The notes: generated from the sequence alone by a model not told the origin. Shown: positions 1-7,726, counted from the first letter of the stretch. The stretch: 20,772 bases of DNA from DASSTJ01 sp035707965 (GCA_035707965.1 DASSTJ010000184.1:1-20772), one strand, 5' to 3'. Numbers and translations are program-made.

Positions 1-171
1 CCCACCAGCTGGACCGCCACCACCGCCACCCAGACACGCGATCGACGAGCGGCAGGCAGGCGCAGCCACGACCCGCACCAGCCCCCACCCCTGACCGACC
101 GCTGCCTCGACGAGCTCATCCAACGCTGGCAACAACGACGACGGGCCCGCGCCCGACGTGAAGCCGCATGA
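1..171 (+). CDS. C-terminal fragment of an unrecognised protein, cut by the window edge
   Basis: Frame 1 is open from the first base to a TGA at 169-171, giving 56 residues with no start inside the window. The fragment is rich in Arg, Ala, Thr and Pro and ends in a charged helical segment (LTDRCLDELIQRW followed by an Arg-rich tail). Most third positions are G or C, as expected for coding sequence in this genome, but frame 3 is also open to 160, so the assignment is not secure. I do not recognise the family. Basic C-termini like this are common in DNA-binding or HNH-type proteins, but nothing here proves that. Confidence 0.35.
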   Translation, partial: PTSWTATTATQTRDRRAAGRRSHDPHQPPPLTDRCLDELIQRWQQRRRARARREAA

Positions 172-257
172 GCCACACGCTTGGGCTGTCGAGTATGGCT
201 AGTCTCCGGAGCCAGACGACGCTGCCGTGCGTCGCCAGGCATCGAGGGGAGAGGGCT

Positions 258-452
258 GTGCCTCAGTACAAGGTGGTCGAGCTTCGTGAGGGCCTCATCG
301 GGGGCAAGATGTCCGGCGGCAAGCTCGAGAAGGTTCTCAACGAGCACGGCTCGAAGGGATGGACGCTCAAGGCGATCACCGCTGTCGAGGTGAAGGGGCG
401 CGTCGGGCCCGGTGGCGTCGATGGGGTGCTCGTCACCTTCGAGAAGCAGTAG
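258..452 (+). CDS. DUF4177 domain-containing small protein
   Basis: A 64-residue protein covering essentially one DUF4177 domain: YKVVELREGLIGGK near the N-terminus, then KLEKVLNEHGSKGWTLKAI and a GPGGVDGVLVTFEK ending. The function of the family is unknown; these are small, probably cytoplasmic, single-domain proteins. I chose the GTG at 258 because the family homology starts right there and an AGGGGAGAGG-type ribosome binding site lies just upstream (about 244-254). A longer in-frame start at 168 would add 30 residues that look non-conserved. A TAGTCT hexamer at 200-205 is a possible -10 element giving a leader of roughly 45 nt, but no good -35 is visible. The gene converges on the acyl-CoA synthetase with a 30-bp gap and no clear terminator. 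Confidence 0.85.
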   Translation: MPQYKVVELREGLIGGKMSGGKLEKVLNEHGSKGWTLKAITAVEVKGRVGPGGVDGVLVTFEKQ

Positions 453-482
453 CGCCTCAGCCTGTGGTGACCTCGGTGCTCA

Positions 483-2294
483 TCAGCCGCGGAGGCCGGG
501 GACGTCGTCCTCCCAGAACTCTTGCGACGTCACGCGAATCGTGGTGTCCGAACCGTCGCCGTGAGCGTCGACCTCGCGACCTCTCAGCTCGACGCGCCGG
601 ATCTTGCCGCTGATCGTCTTGGGCAGCTCGGCGAACTCGATGCGGCGGATGCGCTTGTAGGGCGCCAGGTGCTCGCGCGCGTAGCGAAGGATCGACTCCG
701 CCGTCTCCAGGGTCGGCTCGTGGCCGGCCGCCAGCGCCACGTACGCCTTGGGGACCGACAGCCGCAGCGGGTCGGGGGAGGGTACGACGGCGGCCTCAGC
801 GACGGCGGGGTGCTCGATCAGCACGCTCTCGAGCTCGAACGGGCTGATGCGGTAGTCGGACGCCTTGAACACGTCGTCCGCGCGTCCGACATACGTGATG
901 TAGCCGTCCTCGTCCCGGCTGGCGACATCGCCCGTGTGGTAGGCGCCCGACCGCATGGCGTTGTCGTTCAGGTCGTGGTCGCCGGCGTAGCCCACCATGA
1001 GGCCGACCGGCCGACCCAGCGGACCATCCAGCCGCAGGCAGATCTCGCCCTCGTCGCCCTCCTCACCGGTCACCGGGTCGAGCAGCACGACGTCGTAGCC
1101 GGGCAGCGGTCGACCCATCGAGCCCGGCTTCAGCGGCGCACCCGGGGGGTTGCCGATCTGCGCCGTCGTCTCGGTCTGGCCATAGCCGTCACGGATCGTC
1201 AGGCCCCAGGCCGACCGCACCTGCTCGATGACCTCCGGGTTGAGCGGTTCGCCGGCCCCCACGACGTCGCGCAGGGACAGTCGCTCCCGCCAGGCCGGCA
1301 GGTCCTGCTGCACGAGCATGCGCCACACCGTGGGGGGAGCGCAGAACGTGGTGACGCCGGTGCGCTCCATGGTCCGCAGCAGCGGCTCGGCGGCGAAGCG
1401 GGACTGGTTCACGATGAGCACCGTCGCCTCGGCGTTCCACGGCGCGAAGAGGTTGCTCCAGGCGTGCTTCGCCCAGCCGGGGGAGCTGATGTTGAGGTGC
1501 ACGTCGCCGGGCCGCAGGCCGATCCAGTACATGGTCGACAGGTGTCCGACGGGATACGAGGTGTGGGTGTGCTCGACCAGCTTGGGCTTGGCGGTCGTCC
1601 CCGAGGTGAAGTACAGCAGGAGCGTCTCGTCGGGGCGGGTCCCCACCTCCGGCTCGAAGGTGCCGAGGAACTCGGCGAACGTCCGGTACGAGAGCCAGCC
1701 CTCGACGTCGTCCCCGACCGCGATCCGCGTCCAGCCACCGCCGACGCCCTCGAACCGGTCGGTGTCCTCGCTGCGCGCGACCACGTGCCTCACGTGGCCG
1801 CGCTCGACACGATCGCGGATATCGGCCGTCGAGAGCAGGGTCGTGGCGGGGATGACGACGACGCCGAGCTTGCAGCAGGCCAGCAGCGTCTCCCAGAGCT
1901 CGACCTGGTTGCCGAGCATGAGCAGCAGCCGGTCACCCCGGTCCACGCCCTCGGCGCGCATCCAGGCGGCCAGCTGGCTGGAGCGCAGCGACATCTCGGC
2001 GTAGGACACCGTCGTCTCGCTGCCGTCCTCGTCCACGACCCAGAGGGCTGGCCGCTCGGCGGTTCCGGGGTCGGCGGCGACGACGTCGAACCAGTCGAGG
2101 CCCCAGTTGAACTGCGTCAGGGCGGGTGGGCGGTACTCCGCGATGGCCTGCTCGGGCTCGCCACGCAGCTGCAGCAGCAAGTCCCGCGCGTACCGGAAGG
2201 CGGTGTGCGCCTCGAGGTCGTAGTGCGGCTGGGACCGGTCGCCGGACGGCGCGAACGCGTCGGCGAGTGGGAGGTCGTCGGTCGGCTCGCTCAT
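483..2294 (-). CDS. AMP-forming acyl-CoA synthetase (ANL superfamily, medium-chain/acetyl-CoA synthetase-like)
   Basis: A 603-residue enzyme expected to activate a carboxylic acid with ATP to an acyl-adenylate and then transfer it to CoA, in the cytoplasm. The ANL motifs are intact and in order: the P-loop-like YFTSGTTAKPK at 228-238, DGYGQTET at 369-376, YHTGD at 452-456, the GRADDVFKASDYRI hinge region at about 470-483, and PKTISGK at 558-564 with the catalytic lysine K564. Length and the YRISPFELE segment fit ACSM-like or acetyl-CoA-synthetase-like members; the acid substrate cannot be read from the sequence. K564 lies in the context that protein acetyltransferases of the Pat family modify, and a Pat-like gene lies at 3102. 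The ATG at 2294 has no convincing ribosome binding site but has CAGGGT six bases upstream, suggesting a leaderless mRNA. Confidence 0.93.
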   Translation of the reverse strand: MSEPTDDLPLADAFAPSGDRSQPHYDLEAHTAFRYARDLLLQLRGEPEQAIAEYRPPALTQFNWGLDWFDVVAADPGTAERPALWVVDEDGSETTVSYAEMSLRSSQLAAWMRAEGVDRGDRLLLMLGNQVELWETLLACCKLGVVVIPATTLLSTADIRDRVERGHVRHVVARSEDTDRFEGVGGGWTRIAVGDDVEGWLSYRTFAEFLGTFEPEVGTRPDETLLLYFTSGTTAKPKLVEHTHTSYPVGHLSTMYWIGLRPGDVHLNISSPGWAKHAWSNLFAPWNAEATVLIVNQSRFAAEPLLRTMERTGVTTFCAPPTVWRMLVQQDLPAWRERLSLRDVVGAGEPLNPEVIEQVRSAWGLTIRDGYGQTETTAQIGNPPGAPLKPGSMGRPLPGYDVVLLDPVTGEEGDEGEICLRLDGPLGRPVGLMVGYAGDHDLNDNAMRSGAYHTGDVASRDEDGYITYVGRADDVFKASDYRISPFELESVLIEHPAVAEAAVVPSPDPLRLSVPKAYVALAAGHEPTLETAESILRYAREHLAPYKRIRRIEFAELPKTISGKIRRVELRGREVDAHGDGSDTTIRVTSQEFWEDDVPGLRG

Positions 2295-2300
2295 GCAGCG

Positions 2301-2306
2301 ACCCTG
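2301..2306 (-). promoter_or_regulatory. Putative -10 element for leaderless acyl-CoA synthetase mRNA
   Basis: On the minus strand CAGGGT is followed by exactly six bases and the ATG, so a start site at -10 + 7 would fall on the A of the start codon. No clear -35 was found. The same geometry recurs at many starts in this window. Confidence 0.45.
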
Positions 2307-2371
2307 GCACTGGGCCGCGATGCGGTCAACGCGAAGCCCGAGCGATCCCCGATGTCACGCCGCGCGTCGGG

Positions 2372-2407
2372 GCGACGACGGTGCGTCACCTTTGTTACCG
2401 TCGTCGC
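2372..2407. repeat. Perfect 11-bp inverted repeat in a divergent intergenic region
   Basis: Arms GCGACGACGGT (2372-2382) and ACCGTCGTCGC (2397-2407) are perfectly complementary around a 14-base centre that contains a second small inverted element (GGTGCGTCACC). It lies in the 156-bp gap between the divergent acyl-CoA synthetase and lipoprotein starts, about 44 bp before the lipoprotein ATG and about 78 bp before the synthetase ATG. It may be an operator for a dimeric regulator or an RNA hairpin. No T-tract is present, so a simple intrinsic terminator is unlikely. Confidence 0.6.
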
Positions 2408-2450
2408 ACGAGTGCGCCGCCGATGGAATCGGCGCAGGGAGGCGGGGGTC

Positions 2451-3023
2451 ATGCGGCAGAGCCGGTCGTCGTTCTGGCGAACCTCGACCAGGCGGGCAAC
2501 GGTGGTGGGGGCGTCCTCGCTGCTGGTGGTCTCGCTGGTGTCCGGATGCTCCCGCGGTGACGACGCGTCCACCTCCGCCTCGCCCAGCCCGACGCCGTCG
2601 ATGACGACGTCGCCGTCCGTCACCCCGTCGACGCCGACCTCCGCCTCGACCCCGACGACGACCGCCTCACCGTCAGCGACGCCCAAGCCCACGGCGAACT
2701 CGTGGCCCCGGGCCCTCGGTGAGCCCCAGGACGGCGACTCGGCCTGGGCCGTCTACCTCGCGCTCGCCCACAGCAGCAGCGATCCCGCGCTGGACGCGGC
2801 TCGCAGCCAGGCAGGCGACGTGGGCTACGGGGCCGTCATCGGCGACCTCGCCTGCGACCGGGGCGCCATGGAGGCGCTTCACCTCGACATCCACGACTAC
2901 TGGGTCGGTGCGGTGCTGTACTTCGGCAGCAAGAAGGACGCCGAGAGCTTCGCCAGCTCGTACGTCGCCACCGGTGGAACCGTGGTCGGCGTGGCGAAGA
3001 TCGGCCTCGGCTGCCTCGACTGA
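2451..3023 (+). CDS. Predicted secreted lipoprotein of unknown function
   Basis: A 190-residue protein. The N-terminus has basic residues (MRQSRSSFWRTSTRR), a hydrophobic stretch at about 17-31 and a lipobox V30-S-G-C33, so it is probably cleaved before C33, lipid-modified and anchored on the outer face of the membrane. Residues 34-85 are an almost pure Ser/Thr/Pro linker, which is often O-glycosylated in actinobacteria (family knowledge, not shown here). The globular part at about 86-190 contains WAVYLALAHSSSD and DYWVGAVLYFGSKKDAESFASSY; I do not recognise a named domain. The start is fixed by an AGGGAGG ribosome binding site at 2436-2442, eight bases before the ATG. The longer open frame upstream is a shadow of the synthetase gene. 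Confidence 0.8.
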   Translation: MRQSRSSFWRTSTRRATVVGASSLLVVSLVSGCSRGDDASTSASPSPTPSMTTSPSVTPSTPTSASTPTTTASPSATPKPTANSWPRALGEPQDGDSAWAVYLALAHSSSDPALDAARSQAGDVGYGAVIGDLACDRGAMEALHLDIHDYWVGAVLYFGSKKDAESFASSYVATGGTVVGVAKIGLGCLD

Positions 3024-3036
3024 GCGGACCTGGATC

Positions 3037-3054
3037 GGCCCGGACCAGCGGGCC
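3037..3054 (+). terminator. Small GC hairpin after the lipoprotein gene
   Basis: GGCCCG (3037-3042), a six-base loop, and CGGGCC (3049-3054) form a perfect six-pair stem 13 bases after the lipoprotein stop codon. It lacks a U-tract, so it is at best a weak or factor-assisted terminator. Confidence 0.3.
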
Positions 3055-3088
3055 CCGAGTCAGCGGACGTGGACTGAACCCACGGCAG

Positions 3089-3094
3089 TAGGGT
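3089..3094 (+). promoter_or_regulatory. Putative -10 element (TAGGGT) for the Pat-like gene
   Basis: TAGGGT fits the actinobacterial -10 pattern TANNNT and ends seven bases before the GTG at 3102. No Shine-Dalgarno sequence lies closer, so leaderless translation is likely. No good -35 is seen. Confidence 0.5.
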
Positions 3095-3101
3095 CGGGAC
3101 C

Positions 3102-5843
3102 GTGGCCGACGCGCAGACCGCCTACCCCGCGCACTGGGAGGCGGACGTCGTCCTGCGGGACGGCGGAGTGGTCCACGTCCGACCGATCCGGCCCGAGGAC
3201 GCCGAGGCCGTCCACGTGTTCCACGCCGGCCAGTCCGCCGAGTCCATCTACCTGAGGTTCTTCGCGCCGCTGCCCCGGCTGTCGGACCGCGAGGTCGCCA
3301 GGTTCACGCAGGTCGACTACGTGGACCGGGTCGGTCTCGTCGCCACCCTCGGCGACGCCATCGTCGGCATCGCGCGGTACGACCGCATCGAGGACGGACG
3401 CGCCGAGGTCGCCTTCAACATCTCAGACGCGCACCAAGGTCGTGGCATCGGCACTGTCCTGCTCGAGCACCTCCTCGCGGCGGCTCGCGAACGCGGCATC
3501 ACCAAGTTCGTGGCGGAGGTCCTGCCGCAGAACCGCAAGATGATGGGCGTCTTCACCGAGGCGGGTTACGAGGTCAGCCACCACTACGAGGACGGCGTCA
3601 TCGCGCTGTCCTTCGACATCTCGCCGACCGAGCACTCCGACGAGGTGCGGGAGTCGCGCGAGCACCGCTCCGAGTCGCGCAGCATGCAGACGCTGCTGAC
3701 GCCGAGGTCCGTGGTGGTGGTCGGCGCGAGCCGCGACCCCGACTCGATCGGCCACCGGCTGCTCGAGAACGTGGTGGCCGGGCGGTTCACCGGACAGCTC
3801 TACGTCGTCAACCCCGAAGCCGCTGAGGTCCTGGGGGTGCCGAGCTACTCGCGTGTCGACGAGGTGCCGCCTCCGATCGACCTCGCCGTCGTGGCCGTGC
3901 CCGCCGACGCCGTCAACGAGGTCGTGCGCGACTGCGCCCGCGCCGGCGTGCGTGGCCTCGTGGTCGTGAGCAGCGGGTTCGCCGAGACCGGCGACGCGGG
4001 ACGGGCTCGGCAGGAGACGCTCGTGCGTCTCGCGCGAGCGCACGGCATGCGGGTGGTCGGACCGAACTCCTTCGGCATGGTGAACAACGATCCCCAGGTG
4101 CGGCTCAACGCCTCCCTCGCGCCGCAGCTGCCGCCGCCGGGACGACTGGGCCTGTTCAGCCAGTCCGGTGCTCTGGGTATCGCGGTGCTCGCGTCGTCGG
4201 CACGCCGCGGCCTGGGCGTGTCCACGTTCGTGTCGTCCGGGAACCGCGCGGACGTGTCCGGCAACGACGCGATGCAGTACTGGATCGACGACCCGGCCAC
4301 GGATGCGGTCGGCCTCTACCTCGAGAGCATGGGCAACCCCCGCAAGTTCTCTCGCATCGCGCGCCGACTGTCGCGCGTCAAGCCGGTCATCGTCGTCAAG
4401 TCCGGGCTGTCGACGTTCGGCGTGCCTCCCGGGCACACGGTGCGGCCGACGCGCATGCCCCGCGAAGCCCTCGACGAGATGCTGCAGCAGGCGGGCGTGA
4501 TCCGCGTCGAGAACGTCCACCAGATGTTCGACGTGGCGCAGCTCGTGGTGCACCAGCCGCTGCCGGCCGGTCCTCGGGTCGCCGTCGTCACGAACTCGAC
4601 CGCCCTCGGTTCGCTGGCGGCGGAGGCGTGCCAGAGCTGGGGGCTGGACGTGCAGCACGGACCGGTGAACGTGGCGTCGGAGGCGACCGCGGAGGAGTTC
4701 CGGCGGGCGTTGACCGCAGCGTTCGGTGACGAGGACGTCGACAGCGTCGTCGTGTGCTTCATCCCGCCCCTGGTCACGTTGGACGAGGCGGTCGTGCGTG
4801 CACTCACCGAGGTGGCATCCAGCAGCGACAAGACCTGCGTGGCGACCTTCTTGGGCATGAGGGGCGTCACGAACGCCCTGTCGCCGACCCCGGCTGAGGC
4901 GCGCGACGACGGTCCTGAGCAGGACGACGGTCGTGAGCATGTCGACGGAGAGCACGGCGAGCGGGCTGCCGACGTGGCTGACGACCGCAGTGTGCCCGCC
5001 TACCCGACGCCGGAGGACTCGGTGCGCGCGCTCGCCGCCGCCACCAGGTACGCGCAGTGGCGCCGCCGGGACCGAGGTGCCCGGGTCACGCCGACCGGCA
5101 TCAACCACGAGCGCGCCCATCACCTGGTGGAGCGGCTCGTCCCGGTCGACCCGGACGGCGTGTGGTTGGGGGACGACGACGCAGCCGAGCTGCTCGCGGC
5201 CTACGGCATCACCCTGTGGCCCGCCTACGCGGTGGACGACCCGGACAGCGCGCTCGAGGCGGCGCACCGGCTGGGCTACCCGGTGGCCCTCAAGGCGACG
5301 GCAGAGCACCTGCGCCACCGGGCGGACCTCGGCGGCGTCCGGCTCGACATCGCCGGTGACGCCGAGCTGCTCGACGACCTGACCGACATGCGGTCGCGAC
5401 TGGGCGGCGCTGGTGGAGGGGCCCAGCTCGTGGTGCAGGCGATGGCACCGGTCGGGGTGGCGTGCGTCGTCCGGTCCACCGAAGACCCGTTGTTCGGGCC
5501 GGTGGTGGAGTTCGGCGTCGGCGGTCCGCCCACCGAGCTGCTGGGCGACGTGGCGCGCCGCATCCCGCCGCTGCGCGAGGGGGACGTCGCCGACCTCGTG
5601 CGGTCCATCCGTGCTGCCCCGCTCCTGTTCGGCCACCGTGGCACGCAGCCGGTCGACACCGACGCGCTCGAGGACGTGCTGTCGCGGGTATCCGTCCTGG
5701 CCGACGAGCTCCCCGAGGTGGCCGAGCTCGAGCTCAACCCGGTGGTCGTGGCGGCACGTGGCGCCGCGGTGCTCAGCGCCGGCATCATGCTCGCCCGACC
5801 TGTGGTGCGCGCGGACAGCGACCGGCGACGACTGCCCGGGTGA
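3102..5843 (+). CDS. GNAT / ADP-forming acyl-CoA-synthetase-like fusion, probable PatA-type protein lysine acetyltransferase
   Basis: A 913-residue multidomain protein. Residues about 15-175 are a GNAT acetyltransferase with motif A HQGRGIGTVLLEHL at 111-124. Residues about 195-590 are the CoA-binding and succinyl-CoA-ligase-like domains of ADP-forming acyl-CoA synthetases (VVVVGASRDPDSIG from 203, FSQSGALG at 352-359). Residues about 690-900 are an ATP-grasp-type domain (AYGITLWPAYAV, HRADLGGVRL). This GNAT-first order is that of Streptomyces PatA rather than Salmonella Pat, where GNAT is last. The classical SHTG active-site histidine motif reads GHTV here (H445 kept, glycine lost), which may mean an altered or inactive synthetase half. 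An acidic, Asp/Glu/Gly-rich linker spans about 597-635. Likely role: acetyl-CoA-dependent acetylation of lysines in AMP-forming acyl-CoA synthetases. A metabolic synthetase role is the alternative. The GTG start fits the family N-terminus. Confidence 0.88.
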   Translation: MADAQTAYPAHWEADVVLRDGGVVHVRPIRPEDAEAVHVFHAGQSAESIYLRFFAPLPRLSDREVARFTQVDYVDRVGLVATLGDAIVGIARYDRIEDGRAEVAFNISDAHQGRGIGTVLLEHLLAAARERGITKFVAEVLPQNRKMMGVFTEAGYEVSHHYEDGVIALSFDISPTEHSDEVRESREHRSESRSMQTLLTPRSVVVVGASRDPDSIGHRLLENVVAGRFTGQLYVVNPEAAEVLGVPSYSRVDEVPPPIDLAVVAVPADAVNEVVRDCARAGVRGLVVVSSGFAETGDAGRARQETLVRLARAHGMRVVGPNSFGMVNNDPQVRLNASLAPQLPPPGRLGLFSQSGALGIAVLASSARRGLGVSTFVSSGNRADVSGNDAMQYWIDDPATDAVGLYLESMGNPRKFSRIARRLSRVKPVIVVKSGLSTFGVPPGHTVRPTRMPREALDEMLQQAGVIRVENVHQMFDVAQLVVHQPLPAGPRVAVVTNSTALGSLAAEACQSWGLDVQHGPVNVASEATAEEFRRALTAAFGDEDVDSVVVCFIPPLVTLDEAVVRALTEVASSSDKTCVATFLGMRGVTNALSPTPAEARDDGPEQDDGREHVDGEHGERAADVADDRSVPAYPTPEDSVRALAAATRYAQWRRRDRGARVTPTGINHERAHHLVERLVPVDPDGVWLGDDDAAELLAAYGITLWPAYAVDDPDSALEAAHRLGYPVALKATAEHLRHRADLGGVRLDIAGDAELLDDLTDMRSRLGGAGGGAQLVVQAMAPVGVACVVRSTEDPLFGPVVEFGVGGPPTELLGDVARRIPPLREGDVADLVRSIRAAPLLFGHRGTQPVDTDALEDVLSRVSVLADELPEVAELELNPVVVAARGAAVLSAGIMLARPVVRADSDRRRLPG

Positions 5844-5902
5844 TCTGGCTGGGTGATCCGGCTGGGTGATCTGACTGGGTGATCCGGCTGGGTGATCTGA
5901 CC
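5838..5902 (+). repeat. Five tandem copies of a 13-bp unit
   Basis: Units begin at 5838, 5851, 5864, 5877 and 5890 and follow the pattern GGGTGATCYGRCY. Position 9 alternates T, C, T, C, T, which points to a 26-bp dimer duplicated twice plus a half copy. The first unit contains the TGA stop of the preceding gene; the remaining copies fill the gap to the DUF5998 gene. Each copy carries GATC. Confidence 0.9.
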
Positions 5903-5915
5903 AGCGCGACCGTCC

Positions 5916-5931
5916 GCGTGGGTGACCACGC
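5916..5931 (+). terminator. Hairpin with GNRA-type loop after the tandem array
   Basis: GCGTGG (5916-5921), the loop GTGA, and CCACGC (5926-5931) form a compact six-pair stem capped by a GNRA tetraloop. It lies between the Pat-like gene and the DUF5998 promoter. It could help end transcription or stabilise the 3' end; there is no U-tract. Confidence 0.35.
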
Positions 5932-5954
5932 TGCCTGTCCCGGGCGCGACCTGA

Positions 5955-5960
5955 GAGGAT
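5955..5960 (+). promoter_or_regulatory. Putative -10 element (GAGGAT) for the DUF5998 operon
   Basis: GAGGAT ends exactly six bases before the ATG at 5967, the spacing expected if transcription starts on the start codon. The same hexamer and spacing occur before the thymidine kinase gene. Confidence 0.45.
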
Positions 5961-5966
5961 GGCCGG

Positions 5967-6572
5967 ATGCCGCACGTGACGCACCACGACCTGCCTGCCG
6001 ACCTGCGCGCGGACCTGCAGCACGCCGGCTACTTCCCCGACCTCGTCACGGACGTCCTGGACGTCGCCGTCGGCGGTGAGCCGGTCGTGTCGCACCTCGT
6101 GCACGCGGAGACGACCTTCGACGCCGACGCCGTCCGCCGGCACATCACCGCCCTGGTGCTGACGGAGAGCCGGCTGGTGGTGGCCCACGCTGACGACCAC
6201 GGCCCCGACGAGCCGGCCGGTCCCGAGCAGCCGTACGCCACCGCCGCCACCGAGTCGGTGCCCCTGACGTCGGTGCGGTCGGTCGTGCTCAACCACGTCG
6301 TACCGCAGCCCCAGGCCTACCGTCGGGGCAGCGGCTCGCCCGACCTGACGCTGACGATCGGCTGGGGCGGCGTGAGCCGCGTCGACCTGGAGCCGGCCAG
6401 CTGCGGCGACCCGGACTGTGAGGGCGACCACGGCTACACCGGCACGCTGAGCGCCGACGACATCGGTCTGCGCGTGTCGGCGGACGCCGACGGCGACGCG
6501 GCGGTCCGGCAGGCGCTCGCCTTCGCCCGCGCGCTCTCGTCCGCGACGGCAGGAGCAGGACGCCGCCGGTGA
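5967..6572 (+). CDS. DUF5998 family protein
   Basis: A 201-residue protein that I assign to the actinobacterial DUF5998 family from its overall pattern: an N-terminal LPADLRADLQHAGYFPDLVTDVL segment, an HITALVLTESRLVVAHADD strand region, and the conserved cysteine motif CGDPDCEGDHGYTG at about 147-160. The cysteines and histidine could bind a metal, but that is inference; no function is known to me. No signal peptide or membrane segment is seen. It is the first gene of a tightly packed cluster: its TGA overlaps the GTG of the phosphatase gene by four bases. A leaderless start is likely (GAGGAT six bases upstream). Confidence 0.8.
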   Translation: MPHVTHHDLPADLRADLQHAGYFPDLVTDVLDVAVGGEPVVSHLVHAETTFDADAVRRHITALVLTESRLVVAHADDHGPDEPAGPEQPYATAATESVPLTSVRSVVLNHVVPQPQAYRRGSGSPDLTLTIGWGGVSRVDLEPASCGDPDCEGDHGYTGTLSADDIGLRVSADADGDAAVRQALAFARALSSATAGAGRRR

Positions 6573-7726
6573 GCCCGAGCGTCGGAGGGGTCGCACCGCC
6601 CTACGGTGCGGGCACGCTGAGCGACCTGATGCCGGCCGTCGCTCGTGCCCTCGACGTCGCGCTGCCGGACGACGTCTATCCGCAGGCGCTCCCGCTCGAC
6701 CCGTCTCCTCGCTGCTGCGTCATGCTCGTGGACGGCCTCGGCGACACCCTGCTGCGGGAACGGTCCGGCCACGCCCCGTACCTGCGGGGCCGCCTGGACG
6801 AGGTGCGCACGATCACGGCCGGCTTCCCCACCACCACGGCCACGAGCATGGGGAGTCTCGGGACCGGGCGGCCGCCCGGCACGCACGGCCTCGTCGGGTA
6901 CGAGGTGCTGGTACCCGAGCTCGACCAGCTGCTCAACGAGCTCTCCTGGGAGACACCGGTCGATCCGCGCCAGTGGCAGCCCGCGCCGACGGTCTTCCAG
7001 CACGTCGCGGCGGACGGCGTGGACGTCGTCCGGATCGGCCCCGCCTACTTCGACGGCTCGGGGCTCACCGAGGCAGCCCTGCGGGGTGGTCGCTTCGTGG
7101 CCGCCAAGACGCTGGACGAGCGGGTCGACGCGGCTCTCGCCGCCCTGAGGTCGTCGCCGCGCGCGCTCGTGTACCTGTACTGGGGGGACGTCGACAAGGT
7201 GGGTCACATCAGCGGCTCCGGCTCCTGGGAGTGGGGTGAGGAGCTGGCCAAGGTGGACGCGGGGGTGCGCAGGCTGGTGGCGGAGCTGCCGCGTGACGCC
7301 TCGCTGCACGTCACGGCGGACCACGGCATGGTGGACGTCCCGTTCGGCCAGCGCATCGACGTGGCCCGCGAGCCCGAGCTCGCCCAAGGGGTGCGCCATC
7401 TCGGAGGAGAGGCGCGCTGTCCCCAGGTCTACTGCGAGCCCGGCCAGGCAGCCGACGTCGTGGAGCGCTGGCAGGCACGTCTGCACGGCCTGGCGACCGT
7501 GATGACGCGCGACGAGGCCGTTCGGGCCGGGCTGTTCGGTCCGGTCGCCGACCACGTGCGCCCGCGGATCGGCGACCTCGTCGTGCCCTGTCAGCTGGGC
7601 ACGGCAGTCGTCGACACGGCGACGCAGCGGCCGGAGCTGCTACGACTGGTGGGCCTGCACGGCTCGCTCACCGCCGAGGAGTCGTTGGTCCCCCTGCTGT
7701 CCGTGCGAGGATCACAGGGTGGCTGA
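6569..7726 (+). CDS. Alkaline phosphatase family protein (type I phosphodiesterase / nucleotide pyrophosphatase-like)
   Basis: A 385-residue member of the alkaline-phosphatase superfamily, expected to hydrolyse a phosphomonoester or phosphodiester with two metal ions. Visible site residues are D55 in VMLVDGLGD, the nucleophile Thr within FPTTTATS (86-93), LGTGRPPGTHG at 97-107, the D207/D209/H213 cluster in WGDVDKVGH, D251-H252 in TADHGMVDV, and H364 in GLHGSLT. There is no signal peptide, so it probably acts in the cytoplasm; the substrate is unknown. It starts at GTG 6569, overlapping the DUF5998 stop, with an AGGAGCAGG ribosome binding site at about 6551-6559. It overlaps the thymidine kinase start by eight bases, so co-translation is likely. 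Confidence 0.88.
   Translation: MSPSVGGVAPPYGAGTLSDLMPAVARALDVALPDDVYPQALPLDPSPRCCVMLVDGLGDTLLRERSGHAPYLRGRLDEVRTITAGFPTTTATSMGSLGTGRPPGTHGLVGYEVLVPELDQLLNELSWETPVDPRQWQPAPTVFQHVAADGVDVVRIGPAYFDGSGLTEAALRGGRFVAAKTLDERVDAALAALRSSPRALVYLYWGDVDKVGHISGSGSWEWGEELAKVDAGVRRLVAELPRDASLHVTADHGMVDVPFGQRIDVAREPELAQGVRHLGGEARCPQVYCEPGQAADVVERWQARLHGLATVMTRDEAVRAGLFGPVADHVRPRIGDLVVPCQLGTAVVDTATQRPELLRLVGLHGSLTAEESLVPLLSVRGSQGG
7707..7712 (+). promoter_or_regulatory. Possible internal -10 element before tdk
   Basis: GAGGAT lies inside the 3' end of the phosphatase gene and is followed by six bases and the GTG of tdk, exactly as before the DUF5998 gene. It may give a separate leaderless tdk transcript in addition to operon read-through. 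Confidence 0.35.

Noticed and set aside
5838..5902. CRISPR array
   Set aside because: The 13-bp units are directly adjacent, with no unique spacers and no cas genes nearby.
3423..6596. Antisense open frame of 1057 codons opposite the Pat-like and DUF5998 genes
   Set aside because: It is a GC-bias shadow: Arg/His/Val-rich, no family pattern, and it lies over two well-supported genes in the other strand. The same applies to the 766-codon antisense frame at 18035-20335 and the plus-strand frame at 522-2294.
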